Shown here in pieces: positions 36,515 through 46,263 of a stretch of DNA of 64,000 bases (positions within the stretch are counted from its first letter, which is position 1; each line of letters starts with the position of its first letter). Source of the stretch: Thiolapillus brandeum. Its GTDB lineage: Bacteria > Pseudomonadota > Gammaproteobacteria > Chromatiales > Chromatiaceae. A model generated the notes under the pieces. That model did not search any database. It saw nothing but the letters and a program-made list of their open reading frames with translations, and was not told the origin of the DNA. The stretch lies in the NCBI RefSeq assembly GCF_000828615.1, contig NZ_AP012273.1, positions 310,001 to 374,000 of the forward strand, given 5' to 3'. The translations under genes were made by a program, and so were the position numbers.

Positions 36515-36835
36515 ATGGCAAACAAGATTCGAAAAGGGGACGATGTCATCGTCCTGGCTGGAAAGGACAAGGGCAAGCGTGGCAGCGTGCTCAAACTGGT
36601 TGGCGAAGACCGGGTGCTGGTGGAAAACATCAACCTGGCGAAAAAGCATGCCAAGCCGAATCCTGCAAAGGGTGAGCCCGGCGGCATCGTGGAAAAGGAA
36701 ATGCCCCTGCATATTTCCAACGTCGCCCTGTTCAACCCGGTAAGCAACAAGGCCGATCGTGTGGGTTTCAAAACCCTGGATGATGGTCGCAAAGTACGTA
36801 TATTCAAATCCAACGGCGAAGTCGTGGACGTCTGA
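36515..36835 (+). CDS. rplX: 50S ribosomal protein L24
   Basis: A 106-residue assembly initiator with an N-terminal KOW motif ([17 protein letters not shown]) that binds 23S rRNA near the exit tunnel. Spc gene order; 13 bases before rplE. Confidence 0.98.
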   Translation: MANKIRKGDDVIVLAGKDKGKRGSVLKLVGEDRVLVENINLAKKHAKPNPAKGEPGGIVEKEMPLHISNVALFNPVSNKADRVGFKTLDDGRKVRIFKSNGEVVDV

Positions 36836-36848
36836 GGCAAGTAATCCA

Positions 36849-37385
36849 ATGGCTAGGTTACAGGATCATTACAAAGAGAGCGTCATCCCCGCGCTGATCG
36901 AGAAATTCGGTTACAAGAGCGTGATGGAAGTACCTCATATCGAAAAAATTACTCTGAACATGGGTGTCGGCGAGGCGACTGGAGACAAGAAAATCCTCCA
37001 GAATGCCGTCGGTGACATGGTCAAGATCGCCGGGCAGAAGCCTGTGGTGACACTGGCGCGCAAGTCCGTGGCCGGTTTCAAGATTCGTGAGGGTTGGCCC
37101 ATTGGCTGCAAGGTCACGTTGCGTGCGGACCGCATGTACGAATTCCTCGATCGCCTGGTGAATATCGCTATCCCGCGGATACGTGATTTTCGTGGTCTCA
37201 ACCCCAAGTCCTTCGATGGCCGTGGCAACTACAGCATGGGCGTCAAGGAGCAGATCATTTTCCCTGAAGTGGACTATGACAAGATCGATGCCCTGCGCGG
37301 AATGGATATCACCATTACCACCAGTGCCCGCAGCGACGAGGAAGGAAAAGCCCTGTTGGAGGGTTTTAACTTTCCCTTCAAGTAA
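36849..37385 (+). CDS. rplE: 50S ribosomal protein L5
   Basis: A 178-residue protein that brings 5S rRNA into the central protuberance. ATG 36849 ([14 protein letters not shown]) is the family start; an in-frame ATG at 36759 lies in rplX and is rejected. In E. coli S8 represses the spc operon by binding the mRNA near the rplE start; I did not identify that hairpin with confidence here. Confidence 0.98.
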   Translation: MARLQDHYKESVIPALIEKFGYKSVMEVPHIEKITLNMGVGEATGDKKILQNAVGDMVKIAGQKPVVTLARKSVAGFKIREGWPIGCKVTLRADRMYEFLDRLVNIAIPRIRDFRGLNPKSFDGRGNYSMGVKEQIIFPEVDYDKIDALRGMDITITTSARSDEEGKALLEGFNFPFK

Positions 37386-37410
37386 CAGTTAATAGAGAAC
37401 CCAGGAAACC

Positions 37411-37716
37411 ATGGCAAAGAAAAGCATGATCGCCCGCGAGAAAAAGCGGGCCAGGCTGGCGGAGAGATATGCCGCCAAGCGCGCCGAATTGAAGGCCATC
37501 ATCAAAAACCCGGAAAGCGCTCTGGAGCAGATTGATGAAGCTGTCCTCAAACTGCAGAAGCTGCCTCGTGACTCCAGTCCCGTGAGAAAGCAGCGCCGCT
37601 GCCGCATCACCGGCCGTCCTCACGCGGTATATCGCAAGTTCGGTCTTTGCCGCAACAAACTGCGCGAAGCTGCCATGCGTGGTGATGTGCCTGGCCTGAA
37701 GAAGGCCAGCTGGTAA
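37411..37716 (+). CDS. rpsN: 30S ribosomal protein S14 (zinc-free form)
   Basis: A 101-residue 30S head protein. It is the long C-minus form without the CXXC zinc pairs ([20 protein letters not shown] has isolated cysteines only). Followed by an unusually long 188-base gap with a strong hairpin before rpsH. Confidence 0.97.
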   Translation: MAKKSMIAREKKRARLAERYAAKRAELKAIIKNPESALEQIDEAVLKLQKLPRDSSPVRKQRRCRITGRPHAVYRKFGLCRNKLREAAMRGDVPGLKKASW

Positions 37717-37725
37717 GTAAATTAC

Positions 37726-37760
37726 CTTTCTGTCCGGTAGTTTTGCTGCCGGACAGAAAG
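37726..37760 (+). other. Strong hairpin between rpsN and rpsH
   Basis: CTTTCTGTCCGGTAG pairs with CTGCCGGACAGAAAG over 15 positions with one G-U, loop TTTTG. No T-run follows, so it is not a classical terminator; it may be an mRNA stability element, processing site or regulator-binding site. A second possible stem, GGCTCCC/GGGGGCT, lies near 37820-37845. Confidence 0.7.
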
Positions 37761-37904
37761 GGAGAATATCTGGAATAAAAAAATCTCTGGATTTTCTCGC
37801 ATAAATTGGTTAAAGTTGCCGGCTCCCTCACTCAGGGGGCTGTATTCGTCAATGGGTATCGGACTTCGCTCCAGAAGTTGCCTGACCCGAGGAGCCTATA
37901 AACT

Positions 37905-38300
37905 ATGAGTATGTCAGATCCGATTGCGGATATGCTTACACGCATCCGTAATGGCCAGGCTGCTGGCAAGGTCAGCGTGACGCTGCCTGCATCCAAGAAA
38001 AAACTGGCTATCGCCAATGTCCTGAAAAGCGAGGGATACATTGCTGATGTGAACGCCACAGAAGCAGATGGCAAGCCTGTCATGGAAATAACTCTCAAAT
38101 ATTTTCAGGGCCAGCCTGTTATTGAGATGGTCAAGCGGGTGAGTCGTCCTGGCCTGCGTATCTATAAAGGGCGTAACGATCTGCCCAAGGTGCGCGGCGG
38201 ACTGGGGATTGCCATTGTATCCACTTCCCGTGGGTTGATGACTGACCGCGAGGCCCGTAAGCAGGGTCACGGCGGCGAAGTCATCGCCTTCGTGGCTTGA
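37905..38300 (+). CDS. rpsH: 30S ribosomal protein S8
   Basis: A 131-residue primary binder of 16S rRNA helix 21; in E. coli it also represses the spc operon. The [14 protein letters not shown] start and [20 protein letters not shown] end are typical. ATG 37905 is used; an ATG two codons later is also possible. GAGG precedes. Confidence 0.98.
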   Translation: MSMSDPIADMLTRIRNGQAAGKVSVTLPASKKKLAIANVLKSEGYIADVNATEADGKPVMEITLKYFQGQPVIEMVKRVSRPGLRIYKGRNDLPKVRGGLGIAIVSTSRGLMTDREARKQGHGGEVIAFVA

Positions 38301-38319
38301 TCATCGAGGAGGCTTTGAA

Positions 38320-38856
38320 ATGTCACGTATAGCAAAAGCTCCCGTGCCAGTAGTATCCGGCGTGGAAATAAAGCTCGATGGTCAGAAAGTTACTGTCAAG
38401 GGCTCCAAGAACAGCGCGGATTTCGAGGTTCATCCCTTGGTGGAAGTGAAGCTCGAAGAAGGCGAATTGCGTTTCGCTCCCAAGGACACGGAAAGCAAAT
38501 CCGGTTGGGCCATGGCAGGCACCATGCGATCTCTGGTCAACAACATGGTTATCGGCGCGTCCCAGGGTTTCCAGAAGAAGTTGCAGCTCATTGGGGTAGG
38601 TTACCGTGCGCAGGTCAAGGGTAAGGTGCTGGATTTGAGTCTTGGTTTTTCCCATCCTGTGGAGTATCCCATTCCGGAAGGTATCAGTATTGAGACCCCT
38701 TCCCAGACTGAGATCCTGGTATCCGGTCCTGACAAGCAGAAGGTAGGGCAGGTTGCTGCAGAGATTCGCCGCTACCGTCCGCCTGAGCCTTACAAAGGCA
38801 AAGGTGTCCGCTATGCGGATGAGTATGTAATCCGCAAAGAAGCGAAGAAGAAATAA
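38320..38856 (+). CDS. rplF: 50S ribosomal protein L6
   Basis: A 178-residue protein near the sarcin-ricin loop with two duplicated RNA-binding domains. The C-terminal signature [16 protein letters not shown] is intact. GAGGAGG precedes the ATG. Confidence 0.98.
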   Translation: MSRIAKAPVPVVSGVEIKLDGQKVTVKGSKNSADFEVHPLVEVKLEEGELRFAPKDTESKSGWAMAGTMRSLVNNMVIGASQGFQKKLQLIGVGYRAQVKGKVLDLSLGFSHPVEYPIPEGISIETPSQTEILVSGPDKQKVGQVAAEIRRYRPPEPYKGKGVRYADEYVIRKEAKKK

Positions 38857-38868
38857 GAGGTTATGACG

Positions 38869-39225
38869 ATGGACAAGAAGACAAGTCGCATACGTCGGGC
38901 CCGTCGGTCCAGAGCCAAGATTCGCGAGCTGGCCGTCAATCGCCTAACCGTGCATCGGACCCCCCGACATATCTACGCCCAGGTCATTGGCCCGGATGGC
39001 GCTACGGTCGTTTGTTCCGCCTCGACCCTGGACAAGGACGTACGCTCCGGGGTCAAGGGTTCTACCGGTAATGCAGAGGCAGCCGCAGTAGTCGGCAAGG
39101 CAGTTGCAGAACGCGCCAAGGCGGTCGGGGTTGAAAGCGTTGCTTTTGATCGCTCCGGTTTTCAATATCACGGCCGCGTAAAAGCGTTGGCGGAAGCAGC
39201 CCGCGAAGCCGGGCTCCAGTTCTGA
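38869..39225 (+). CDS. rplR: 50S ribosomal protein L18
   Basis: A 118-residue 5S rRNA-binding protein. I choose ATG 38869 ([20 protein letters not shown]) because AGAGG lies 8 bases upstream; the in-frame ATG at 38863 is only two bases from it. The [12 protein letters not shown] segment is typical. Confidence 0.97.
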   Translation: MDKKTSRIRRARRSRAKIRELAVNRLTVHRTPRHIYAQVIGPDGATVVCSASTLDKDVRSGVKGSTGNAEAAAVVGKAVAERAKAVGVESVAFDRSGFQYHGRVKALAEAAREAGLQF

Positions 39226-39235
39226 GGATTGGGAA

Positions 39236-39742
39236 ATGGCAAATTATGAACAAAACGCCGGTGGCGACGATCTGATTGAAAAGCTTGTCGCTGTCAATCG
39301 CGTGGCCAAGGTGGTCAAAGGCGGTCGCCAGTTCGGTTTTTCTGCACTGGTAGTGGTCGGGGATGGCGATGGAAAAGTCGGTTTTGGCATGGGGAAGGCG
39401 AAAGAAGTGCCTATCGCTATCCAGAAGGCCATGGAAACGGCGCGACGGAACATGAAGAGTGTCAAGCTGGCAGACGGCACCTTGCAATACCCGGTGATCG
39501 GTAAACACGGCGCTGCCAAGGTATATATGCAGCCGGCATCTGATGGTACCGGTATTATTGCAGGCGGCGCCATGCGGGCCATCTGCGAGGCGGTTGGAGT
39601 GCATAATGTACTCGCCAAGTGCATTGGCACCAATAATCCGATTAACGTGGTTCGTGCCACCATGAACGGCCTGGCCAACATGGTCAGTCCCGAAGATGTG
39701 GCGGCAAAACGCGGCAAGACCGTGGAAGAGATCCTGGGGTAA
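39236..39742 (+). CDS. rpsE: 30S ribosomal protein S5
   Basis: A 168-residue protein that guards decoding accuracy and mRNA helicase activity at the entry site. It has the N-terminal double-stranded RNA-binding fold ([19 protein letters not shown]) and C-terminal domain [18 protein letters not shown]. Follows rplR by 10 bases. Confidence 0.98.
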   Translation: MANYEQNAGGDDLIEKLVAVNRVAKVVKGGRQFGFSALVVVGDGDGKVGFGMGKAKEVPIAIQKAMETARRNMKSVKLADGTLQYPVIGKHGAAKVYMQPASDGTGIIAGGAMRAICEAVGVHNVLAKCIGTNNPINVVRATMNGLANMVSPEDVAAKRGKTVEEILG

Positions 39743-39748
39743 AAGACA

Positions 39749-39940
39749 GTGGCTGACGCAAAGAAGATGAAGGTAAAGCTGGTACGCAGCATGAATGGCC
39801 GTCTGAAAAATCATCAGGCCTGCGTTCGCGGACTGGGTCTGCGCCGTATGCATCAGGTGGTTGAGGTGGAGGACACCCCTTCTACCCGCGGCATGTTGAA
39901 CAAGGTATCTTATATGGTACAGCTCGTGGAGGACGCATAA
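39749..39940 (+). CDS. rpmD: 50S ribosomal protein L30
   Basis: A 63-residue protein starting at GTG 39749. Typical residues are [25 protein letters not shown] and NKVSYMVQL. Six bases after rpsE and one base before rplO. Confidence 0.97.
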   Translation: MADAKKMKVKLVRSMNGRLKNHQACVRGLGLRRMHQVVEVEDTPSTRGMLNKVSYMVQLVEDA

Positions 39941-39941
39941 G

Positions 39942-40376
39942 ATGCGCCTGAATACACTTAAACCTGCAGATGGCAGCAAGTCGGATCGCAAACGTGTAGG
40001 GCGCGGTATCGGTAGTGGCCTGGGCAAAACCTGTGGTCGTGGTCATAAGGGACAGAAGTCCCGTTCCGGTGGATACCACAAGGTTGGTTTCGAGGGTGGC
40101 CAGATGCCTTTGCAACGGCGCCTGCCCAAAATAGGTTTCCGCTCCCGCAAGGCCAAGTATACGGCTGAGGTTCGTCTTGACGAGCTTGCGAAAGTCTCTG
40201 GAGACGTGGTTGACCTCAAGGCGCTGCATGAGGCGGATATTCTGCCTTATTCCATGAAGCGGGCCAAGGTTATCCTTTCCGGGGAAATCACTCGTGCGGT
40301 GACCGTAAAGGGGCTGGGTGCCACCAAGGGTGCGCGGGCAGCGATCGAAGCTGCCGGCGGAACAGTAGAGGACTGA
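39942..40376 (+). CDS. rplO: 50S ribosomal protein L15
   Basis: A 144-residue late-assembly protein with a Gly/Arg-rich N-terminal extension ([17 protein letters not shown]) that threads into 23S rRNA and a globular C-terminal domain. Directly upstream of secY in the spc order. Confidence 0.98.
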   Translation: MRLNTLKPADGSKSDRKRVGRGIGSGLGKTCGRGHKGQKSRSGGYHKVGFEGGQMPLQRRLPKIGFRSRKAKYTAEVRLDELAKVSGDVVDLKALHEADILPYSMKRAKVILSGEITRAVTVKGLGATKGARAAIEAAGGTVED

Positions 40377-40383
40377 ACAACTC

Positions 40384-41736
40384 ATGGCGCTGAAACCCGC
40401 AGCTGGTGGTAGTGGTATACAGATGGGGCAGCTTACTGAGCTGCGCCAGCGTTTTCTGTTCCTTTTGGGAGCTTTGATCGTATACCGCATCGGTACCTAT
40501 ATCCCGGTACCCGGTGTAAACCCGGCGGCGCTGGCGGCTTTGTTCGACCAGCAGCAGGGCAGCATTCTGGGCATGTTCAACATGTTCTCCGGTGGCGCCC
40601 TGAAGCGTGCATCCATACTTGCTCTGGGCATTATGCCCTACATCTCCGCTTCCATTATCGTGCAGCTGATGACCTCAGTGATTCCCAAGCTCGAGCAGTT
40701 GAAGAAGGAAGGTGAGGCAGGCCGGCGCAAGATCACTCAGTACACCCGGTATGGAACCGTGGTGCTGGCGACTTTCCAGGCGGTGGGTATCTCTGTTGCA
40801 TTGCAAAGTCAGTCGTCGGGTGGCATGTCCATGGTCATGGCTCCCGGTATGGGGTTCGTGTTCACCGCCACCATCTCACTGGTGACGGGCACCATGTTCC
40901 TCATGTGGCTGGGCGAACAAATTACCGAAAGGGGTCTGGGCAACGGAATTTCCATGATCATTTTCGCCGGTATTGTTGCCGGGTTGCCCGCCGCTTTCGG
41001 GAACGTGGCGGAGATGGTGCGTAACGGAGAGATGAACGCCCTGTTTGCCCTGTTCCTGCTCCTGTTGGCGTTGGGTGTTACGGCATTCGTAGTCTTCGTG
41101 GAACGGGGGCAACGGCGCATTACGATCAATTATGCCAAACGGCAACAGGGCAGAAAGATGCTGGCGGCACAAAGCAGTTTTCTGCCGCTCAAGCTCAATA
41201 TGGCGGGTGTTATACCACCTATATTTGCGTCCAGTATCATCCTGTTCCCGACGACACTGGCGCAATGGGCGGGCAATACACCGAATATGCGCTGGTTGCA
41301 GGACATCGTAGCCAAATTGTCTCCAGGGCAGCCAATCTATGTGGCGCTCTATGCCGCAGCAATAATTTTCTTCTGCTTTTTTTACACGGCGCTGGTGTTC
41401 AACGCCCGGGAAACGGCAGATAATCTGAAGCGTTCCGGCGCTTTCATACCCGGGATTCGTCCCGGAGAGCAGACCGCAAAATACATCGATGGCGTCATGA
41501 CGCGCCTGACTCTGGCGGGTGCCATTTATATTACCGCCGTGTGTCTGCTGCCCGAGTTTTTGATCGTAGGCTGGAACGTACCGTTTTATTTTGGCGGCAC
41601 CTCGTTGCTGATCGTGGTTGTCGTGATCATGGACTTCATTGCCCAAGTGCAGTCGCATCTCATGTCTCACCAGTATGAGGGGTTGATGAAGAAAGCTAAT
41701 CTCAAGGGCCAGGGCGGTGCGGGCATTCCCCGCTAA
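40384..41736 (+). CDS. secY: Preprotein translocase subunit SecY
   Basis: A 450-residue channel subunit of SecYEG with ten membrane helices. Visible landmarks are TM1 ending in [14 protein letters not shown], the plug/TM2 region, [12 protein letters not shown], and the cytoplasmic loops KRQQGRKM and [16 protein letters not shown]. It lies between rplO and rpmJ, the usual position. Confidence 0.98.
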   Translation: MALKPAAGGSGIQMGQLTELRQRFLFLLGALIVYRIGTYIPVPGVNPAALAALFDQQQGSILGMFNMFSGGALKRASILALGIMPYISASIIVQLMTSVIPKLEQLKKEGEAGRRKITQYTRYGTVVLATFQAVGISVALQSQSSGGMSMVMAPGMGFVFTATISLVTGTMFLMWLGEQITERGLGNGISMIIFAGIVAGLPAAFGNVAEMVRNGEMNALFALFLLLLALGVTAFVVFVERGQRRITINYAKRQQGRKMLAAQSSFLPLKLNMAGVIPPIFASSIILFPTTLAQWAGNTPNMRWLQDIVAKLSPGQPIYVALYAAAIIFFCFFYTALVFNARETADNLKRSGAFIPGIRPGEQTAKYIDGVMTRLTLAGAIYITAVCLLPEFLIVGWNVPFYFGGTSLLIVVVVIMDFIAQVQSHLMSHQYEGLMKKANLKGQGGAGIPR

Positions 41737-41763
41737 ACCTGGCGCACAGACAGGAACGAGAAA

Positions 41764-41877
41764 ATGAAAGTTCGTGCTTCAGTAAAGAAGATGTGCCGTA
41801 ACTGCAAAATCGTCAAACGCAAGGGCGTGGTGCGGGTGATTTGCACCGATCCCCGGCACAAGCAGCGTCAGGGCTGA
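41764..41877 (+). CDS. rpmJ: 50S ribosomal protein L36 (zinc-binding form)
   Basis: A 37-residue protein, [20 protein letters not shown] to HKQRQG. The C-X2-C...C...H ligand set (Cys11, Cys14, Cys27, His32) marks the zinc-containing form. Preceded by GAGAAA; follows secY by 27 bases. A 134-base gap with a promoter separates it from rpsM. Confidence 0.97.
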   Translation: MKVRASVKKMCRNCKIVKRKGVVRVICTDPRHKQRQG

Positions 41878-41929
41878 ATGGTTGGATCGATACTTCTTCC
41901 GGAAATAACCCGGTTTTGGAAGATCGATA

Positions 41930-41958
41930 TTGAAAAAGTATGATGGTTGGGATATAGT
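41930..41958 (+). promoter_or_regulatory. Sigma-70 promoter upstream of rpsM (alpha group)
   Basis: TTGAAA (41930-41935), 17-base spacer, TATAGT (41953-41958), followed by TCCGCG. About 46 bases of leader precede rpsM; in relatives S4 binds this leader to control the alpha operon. Confidence 0.75.
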
Positions 41959-42011
41959 TCCGCGTTTTCGCTGGACGAAATTCTGACTGTTAAGTATCAG
42001 GAGATGACAGG

Positions 42012-42368
42012 ATGGCCCGCATAGCAGGCGTAAATATTCCGGACCGCAAACACGCGGTCATAGCATTGACTGCAATTTATGGCATTGGCCGTTCACGTGC
42101 AGCCAAAATTTGTGAAACTGCAGGCGTTGCGCCGGACAGTAAGATGATTGAGCTTAGCGAGGAGCAGGTGGACAAGATCCGCGCCGAAGTCGCCAAGTTC
42201 GTCGTCGAAGGTGATCTGCGTCGTGAGATCTCCATGAACATCAAGCGCCTGATGGATCTTGGTTGCAACCGTGGCATTCGTCATCGTCGCGGGCTGCCCC
42301 TGCGTGGTCAGCGCACCAAGACCAACGCACGTACCCGTAAGGGTCCGCGTCGTCCCATCAAACGCTAA
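42012..42368 (+). CDS. rpsM: 30S ribosomal protein S13
   Basis: A 118-residue head protein that bridges to the large subunit and contacts the P-site tRNA with its tail ([14 protein letters not shown]). The start [18 protein letters not shown] and [15 protein letters not shown] are typical. First gene of the alpha group with its own promoter. Confidence 0.98.
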   Translation: MARIAGVNIPDRKHAVIALTAIYGIGRSRAAKICETAGVAPDSKMIELSEEQVDKIRAEVAKFVVEGDLRREISMNIKRLMDLGCNRGIRHRRGLPLRGQRTKTNARTRKGPRRPIKR

Positions 42369-42400
42369 CAGACAGATAATTCGAGAGTGTAGGTACAGGC

Positions 42401-42790
42401 ATGGCCAAGTCCACAACCCGTTCCAAGAAGAAGATCAAAAAGACCGTAAGCGATGGTATTGCCCACGTTCACGCGTCTTTCAACAATACCATCATCACCA
42501 TTACCGACCGCCAGGGCAATGCCTTGTGCTGGGCGACATCCGGTGGTTCCGGCTTCCGCGGTTCCCGCAAGAGCACGCCTTTTGCCGCTCAGGTAGCAGC
42601 AGACCGGGCGGGCCAGGTCGCAAAGGAATATGGTGTGAAGAACCTGGACGTGAACGTCAAGGGTCCTGGTCCGGGTCGTGATTCCGCGGTTCGTGCCCTG
42701 AACAATGCCGGTTTCAAGATTACCAGCATTACCGATGTGACACCCATTCCTCACAATGGCTGCCGTCCACCCAAAAAACGTCGCGTGTAG
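42401..42790 (+). CDS. rpsK: 30S ribosomal protein S11
   Basis: A 129-residue platform protein at the E site. [17 protein letters not shown], the [11 protein letters not shown] segment and the end [12 protein letters not shown] are characteristic. Part of the rpsM-rpsK-rpsD-rpoA-rplQ unit. Confidence 0.98.
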   Translation: MAKSTTRSKKKIKKTVSDGIAHVHASFNNTIITITDRQGNALCWATSGGSGFRGSRKSTPFAAQVAADRAGQVAKEYGVKNLDVNVKGPGPGRDSAVRALNNAGFKITSITDVTPIPHNGCRPPKKRRV

Positions 42791-42805
42791 TCTGGAGCAT
42801 TAATT

Positions 42806-43426
42806 ATGGCAAGGTATCTCGGACCAAAATGTAAACTGATGCGCCGCGAGGGTACGGATCTGTACCTGAAGAGTCGTGCGCGTTCTGTCGATTCCAAGTG
42901 CAACATGGAGAAGTTGCCGGGTCAAACCCAGGAACGTCGCCGTCGTCTCTCCGACTATGGTGTGCAGCTGCGTGAAAAGCAAAAGGTGCGCCGCCTGTAT
43001 GGTGTACTGGAAAAGCAGTTCCGCAACTATTACGCGACTGCTGATCGGCAGAAAGGCCCCACGGGTGAAAACCTGCTGCAACTGTTGGAGCGCCGTCTCG
43101 ACAATGTCGTGTATCGCATGGGATTCGGCGCTACGCGCAACGAAGCCCGTCAGCTGGTGAGCCACAAGGCGATCGAAGTCAATGGCAAGGTTGTCAATGT
43201 TCCTTCTTATTGTGTCAGCCCTGATGATGTCGTTTCAGTAAGGGAAAAGGCACGCAAGCAGGTTCGCATTGCCAATGCATTGGCCCTTGCCGAACAATAC
43301 GGTTTCCCCGAGTGGGTGGAAGTTGATGTAAAGGGCATGAGTGCTACATTCAAGCGCCTGCCTGAGCGGGCCGATCTGCCTGCAGAGATCAACGAACAGC
43401 TCATCGTAGAACTTTACTCCAAGTAA
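42806..43426 (+). CDS. rpsD: 30S ribosomal protein S4
   Basis: A 206-residue primary 16S rRNA-binding protein and, in relatives, the repressor of the alpha operon. [19 protein letters not shown] is the family start; the S4 RNA-binding domain ([20 protein letters not shown]) is intact. It lacks the zinc-finger cysteine set of some bacteria. Confidence 0.98.
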   Translation: MARYLGPKCKLMRREGTDLYLKSRARSVDSKCNMEKLPGQTQERRRRLSDYGVQLREKQKVRRLYGVLEKQFRNYYATADRQKGPTGENLLQLLERRLDNVVYRMGFGATRNEARQLVSHKAIEVNGKVVNVPSYCVSPDDVVSVREKARKQVRIANALALAEQYGFPEWVEVDVKGMSATFKRLPERADLPAEINEQLIVELYSK

Positions 43427-43443
43427 GTCAGGAAGGTACGTTC

Positions 43444-44448
43444 ATGGCGGATTCCGTCACAGATTTTTTGAAGCCGCGCATCATTGGCGTGGACAAGGTC
43501 AACGAGAAGCGCTCCAAGGTATCTCTGGAGCCTCTGGAAAGAGGCTTTGGTCATACCCTGGGAAATGCGTTACGCCGCATTCTGCTGTCTTCCATGCCGG
43601 GTTGCGCCATTGTCGATGCAGAAATCGACAATGTGCTGCATGAGTACAGTGGTATTGAAGGCGTGCAGGAAGATGTTCTCGAGATCCTGCTCAACCTCAA
43701 GGGTGTCGCTATCGTCATGGAAGACCGTGATGATGCCGAGCTCAGTCTTTCGGTCAAGGGGCCTGCCGTGGTTACCGCAGGTGATATTCAACTCACCCAT
43801 GGCGTCGAGGTTGTCAACCCGGATCATGTGATTGCGCATCTCACCGACAAGGGTGAACTCAGCATGCGGCTAACGGTGCAGCGTGGTCGCGGCTATGAGG
43901 CAGCTTCCAACCGGGACAGTGCGGCGGGTGAGGATCGGCCCATTGGCCATCTCAAGCTTGATGCTTCCTTCAGCCCGGTGTTGCAGGTGGCCTATAGCGT
44001 CGAGTCGGCCCGGGTAGAGCAACGTACAGACCTGGACCGCCTGGTTATTGATATCGATACCAATGGTACCATTGATCCCGAAGATGCCATTCGCCGGGCT
44101 GCGACGATATTGCAGAAGCAGTTGGAGACATTCGTTTATCTGGAAGAAACCTCCCCGGAAGACGAATCCGAGTCAGAGCCTGAAGCTCCGGCTATTGATC
44201 CGATACTGTTGCGTCCGGTGGACGACCTGGAGCTGACGGTGCGTTCCGCGAACTGTCTCAAGGCCGAGAATATTTTCCTTATTGGCGACCTGATTCAGCG
44301 TACCGAGGTTGAGCTTCTCAAGACCCCGAATTTGGGCAAGAAATCCCTGAATGAAATCAAGGACGTTCTCGCCACCCGGGGGCTGTCACTGGGCGTGCGC
44401 CTGGAGAACTGGCCACCGGAAAACATACAGGAACTGGTAGCGAAATAA
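43444..44448 (+). CDS. rpoA: DNA-directed RNA polymerase subunit alpha
   Basis: A 334-residue assembly subunit. The N-terminal dimerisation domain ([20 protein letters not shown]) is joined by an acidic linker (about residues 235-250) to the C-terminal domain that binds UP elements and activators ([20 protein letters not shown], with the conserved Arg near 266, and [14 protein letters not shown]). Between rpsD and rplQ as usual. Confidence 0.98.
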   Translation: MADSVTDFLKPRIIGVDKVNEKRSKVSLEPLERGFGHTLGNALRRILLSSMPGCAIVDAEIDNVLHEYSGIEGVQEDVLEILLNLKGVAIVMEDRDDAELSLSVKGPAVVTAGDIQLTHGVEVVNPDHVIAHLTDKGELSMRLTVQRGRGYEAASNRDSAAGEDRPIGHLKLDASFSPVLQVAYSVESARVEQRTDLDRLVIDIDTNGTIDPEDAIRRAATILQKQLETFVYLEETSPEDESESEPEAPAIDPILLRPVDDLELTVRSANCLKAENIFLIGDLIQRTEVELLKTPNLGKKSLNEIKDVLATRGLSLGVRLENWPPENIQELVAK

Positions 44449-44492
44449 TCGCTGCTGATTGATCTTAAACTTTTACTCAGGATAGTCGACCC

Positions 44493-44885
44493 ATGCGTCA
44501 TCGCAAAGCCGGACGGCAGTTAAATAGAAACAGTTCTCATCGCAAAGCCATGTTCCGTAACATGGCCGTATCTCTCATCGAGCATGAGATGATCAAGACC
44601 ACCTTGCCCAAGGCCAAGGAACTGCGTCGCGTTGCAGAGCCTCTTATCACTCTCGCAAAACAGGACAGCGTGGCCAAGCGGCGTCTGGCGTTTTCACGTC
44701 TGCGCGATGACGCGGCAGTCGGCAAGCTGTTTGCTGAACTGGGGCCCCGCTACCAGGAACGCCCTGGAGGATACCTGCGTATTCTCAAATGCGGTTATCG
44801 CCCTGGCGACAAGGCGCCCATGGCTTATGTCGAACTGGTGGATCGTCCGGTTTCCGATGATACCGAGGAAATATTCGAGGATTGA
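44493..44885 (+). CDS. rplQ: 50S ribosomal protein L17
   Basis: A 130-residue protein at the tunnel exit. [20 protein letters not shown] is the family start; the protein is slightly longer than E. coli L17 by an acidic tail ([10 protein letters not shown]). Last gene of the ribosomal block, followed by a terminator. Confidence 0.98.
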   Translation: MRHRKAGRQLNRNSSHRKAMFRNMAVSLIEHEMIKTTLPKAKELRRVAEPLITLAKQDSVAKRRLAFSRLRDDAAVGKLFAELGPRYQERPGGYLRILKCGYRPGDKAPMAYVELVDRPVSDDTEEIFED

Positions 44886-44912
44886 TGTCCCGACTGTTCC
44901 TTAGCAATAAAT

Positions 44913-44936
44913 GCCGGGCCATGGTCCGGCTTTTTT
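44913..44936 (+). terminator. Intrinsic terminator after rplQ
   Basis: GCCGGGCC-ATGG-TCCGGC forms a GC-rich stem with one G-U pair followed by six T residues (44931-44936). It closes the ribosomal superoperon; the next gene begins 15 bases later. Confidence 0.85.
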
Positions 44937-44951
44937 GTGTGCTGGAAAATA

Positions 44952-45692
44952 ATGAGTTCGGGTATATTTCTGTTCACTGACTTCGGCATCCAGGGGCCTT
45001 ATACGGGACTCATGGAGGCTGCCATGGCCAGGGCGTGTCCCGATGCCCGGGTAATCAACCTCCTGTGTGATGCGCCGCGCCATGATCCTCGCCCGTCGGC
45101 CTATCTGCTGGATGCCATGGTGAACTGGATTCCCCAGGATGGCATCGTGGTCGCTGTAGTGGATCCCGGGGTCGGGGGGCAAAGAAAAAAGCTGGTCCTG
45201 CGCAGCCACTACCGCTGGTTCCTTGGGCCGGATAACGGTTTATTGTCCCGGATATGCCGTCGGGATGATCAGTCAGAACTATGGGAGTTGCATGCAGAGG
45301 ATCATTGGCGGGTATCAGCGAGCTTTCATGGCCGGGATGTCTTTGGCCCGGCGGCTGCAATGCTTGCCTGTGGTGGGAATCCGAAACTGACATCCGTGCC
45401 CAGGGAAGAGATGGTTGGTTTCGATTGGCCAGACCTCTTGGCTGAAGTCATTTATATCGATGATTTCGGCAATGCCATGACAGGCATTACCGCGCAGTCT
45501 GTCCCTTCCTCCCGAAGCCTTCAGGTGGGGGGGAAATCACTACCCCGTGTCCGAACTTTCTCCGAGGTACCTGAAGGAGCGCTCCTGCACTATGAGAATT
45601 CCCTGGGTTTGCTGGAAATAGCCGTGAATTGCGGAAGTGCTGCCGAGGTGTTGGGACTGGTGATTGGTTCCCCCGTAGCCCTGCCCAGGTAA
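44952..45692 (+). CDS. S-adenosylmethionine hydroxide adenosyltransferase (SAM hydrolase, DUF62 family)
   Basis: A 246-residue protein of the SAM_adeno_trans/DUF62 family (PF01887), enzymes that split S-adenosylmethionine into adenosine and methionine using water. The family motifs appear in order: FLFTDFGIQGPYTG, VVDPGVGG, GPDNGLLS, FHGRDVFGPAAA and IYIDDFGNAMT. ATG 44952 is preferred over GTG 44937, which lies next to the rplQ terminator. It stands alone between that terminator and the MITE-like element. Its physiological role in bacteria is poorly understood. Confidence 0.88.
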   Translation: MSSGIFLFTDFGIQGPYTGLMEAAMARACPDARVINLLCDAPRHDPRPSAYLLDAMVNWIPQDGIVVAVVDPGVGGQRKKLVLRSHYRWFLGPDNGLLSRICRRDDQSELWELHAEDHWRVSASFHGRDVFGPAAAMLACGGNPKLTSVPREEMVGFDWPDLLAEVIYIDDFGNAMTGITAQSVPSSRSLQVGGKSLPRVRTFSEVPEGALLHYENSLGLLEIAVNCGSAAEVLGLVIGSPVALPR

Positions 45693-45763
45693 GCTCGGAA
45701 TCTATCTGAACGAAGCAGATAGTGAACCAAAGTGGGCGAACGCAAGGCCCGAACCCAGGATAA
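45693..45763 (+). other. Gap between SAM hydrolase gene and inverted-repeat element
   Basis: Seventy-one bases with one perfect hairpin, CTATCTG-AACGAAG-CAGATAG (45702-45722), just past the gene. No T-run follows, so it is not a clear terminator. Nothing else is recognisable. Confidence 0.4.
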
Positions 45764-46048
45764 TATTAACCCGGCGACCAAGTATGCCTGTTTCAGGACG
45801 CAGAGAAGGGCGCTGAACAAGGCGTGGCGCGCCGGCAATGGCCCAGTCCTTGGCAAGGGCCACAACGTAGTGCAGTGACCTTCTCTGCGTCCCTAACTTA
45901 TTGATGTTGTAACGAAAGGCCAAGCTGTGCTGCCCCACGGACAGCGTTGCCACCGCTTGCAGTAGGCGCGCTACAGCGGCGCGGCGGCGCCTTGCCGTGA
46001 AGCAGCACAGCTTGGCTGAACCAGACCTACTTGGTCGCCGGGTTAATA
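45764..46048. mobile_element. MITE-like hairpin element, 285 bp, with 21-bp terminal inverted repeats
   Basis: The ends are perfect inverted repeats of 21 bases: 45764-45784, beginning TATTAACCCGGCGACCAAG, and its complement at 46028-46048. The outermost TA on both sides is what a TA target duplication would look like. Inside, two further long inverted repeats form separate hairpins: GGACGCAGAGAAGG (45796-45809) with 45879-45892, and GCCAAGCTGTGCTGC (45919-45933) with 46002-46016. Imperfect pairing continues inward from the terminal repeats (CTGTTTCAG/CTGGTTCAG). No transposase is encoded; open frames across it look random. The layout fits a non-autonomous transposable element, perhaps mobilised by a TA-targeting transposase such as the IS630/Tc1 group, but a structured RNA cannot be excluded. 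Confidence 0.65.
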
Positions 46049-46263
46049 GCCCCAGAGCTCCTGCTCTCGCACAAGGCCGAATTGGGAGGATTTGCCGCAC
46101 GGAATCGGGATATTCCGGGCGCCAGGGGTGAGTTCATGACTTACCCAGTTGTTCTCCAGGGAGGCGGGTTGAATATTCCCTTCAGTCAGCCATTGTATGC
46201 CGTTCGTCCAAATTTGATGGTGTGCTGTGGAATTCCGTGGTCTGCTGGGCTAGTATCACAATC
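46049..46263 (+). other. Non-coding stretch before the DUF4124 gene
   Basis: A 215-base gap with a small hairpin AGAGC-TCCT-GCTCT (46054-46067) and GGAAT...ATTCC (46101-46117). It must carry the promoter of the DUF4124-ntrBC unit; a TAGTAT at 46251 could be a -10 box, but no good -35 is seen. No gene remnant is recognisable. Confidence 0.35.

Noticed and set aside
41878-42011. A small gene in the rpmJ-rpsM gap
   Set aside because: No frame with a start and ribosome site is present; the interval is explained by the promoter and alpha-operon leader.
45702-46100. Reverse-strand open frame of 132 codons across the inverted-repeat element
   Set aside because: The sequence is Arg/Ala-rich, follows the hairpin arms and has no start signal; it is a by-product of the repeats, not a transposase.
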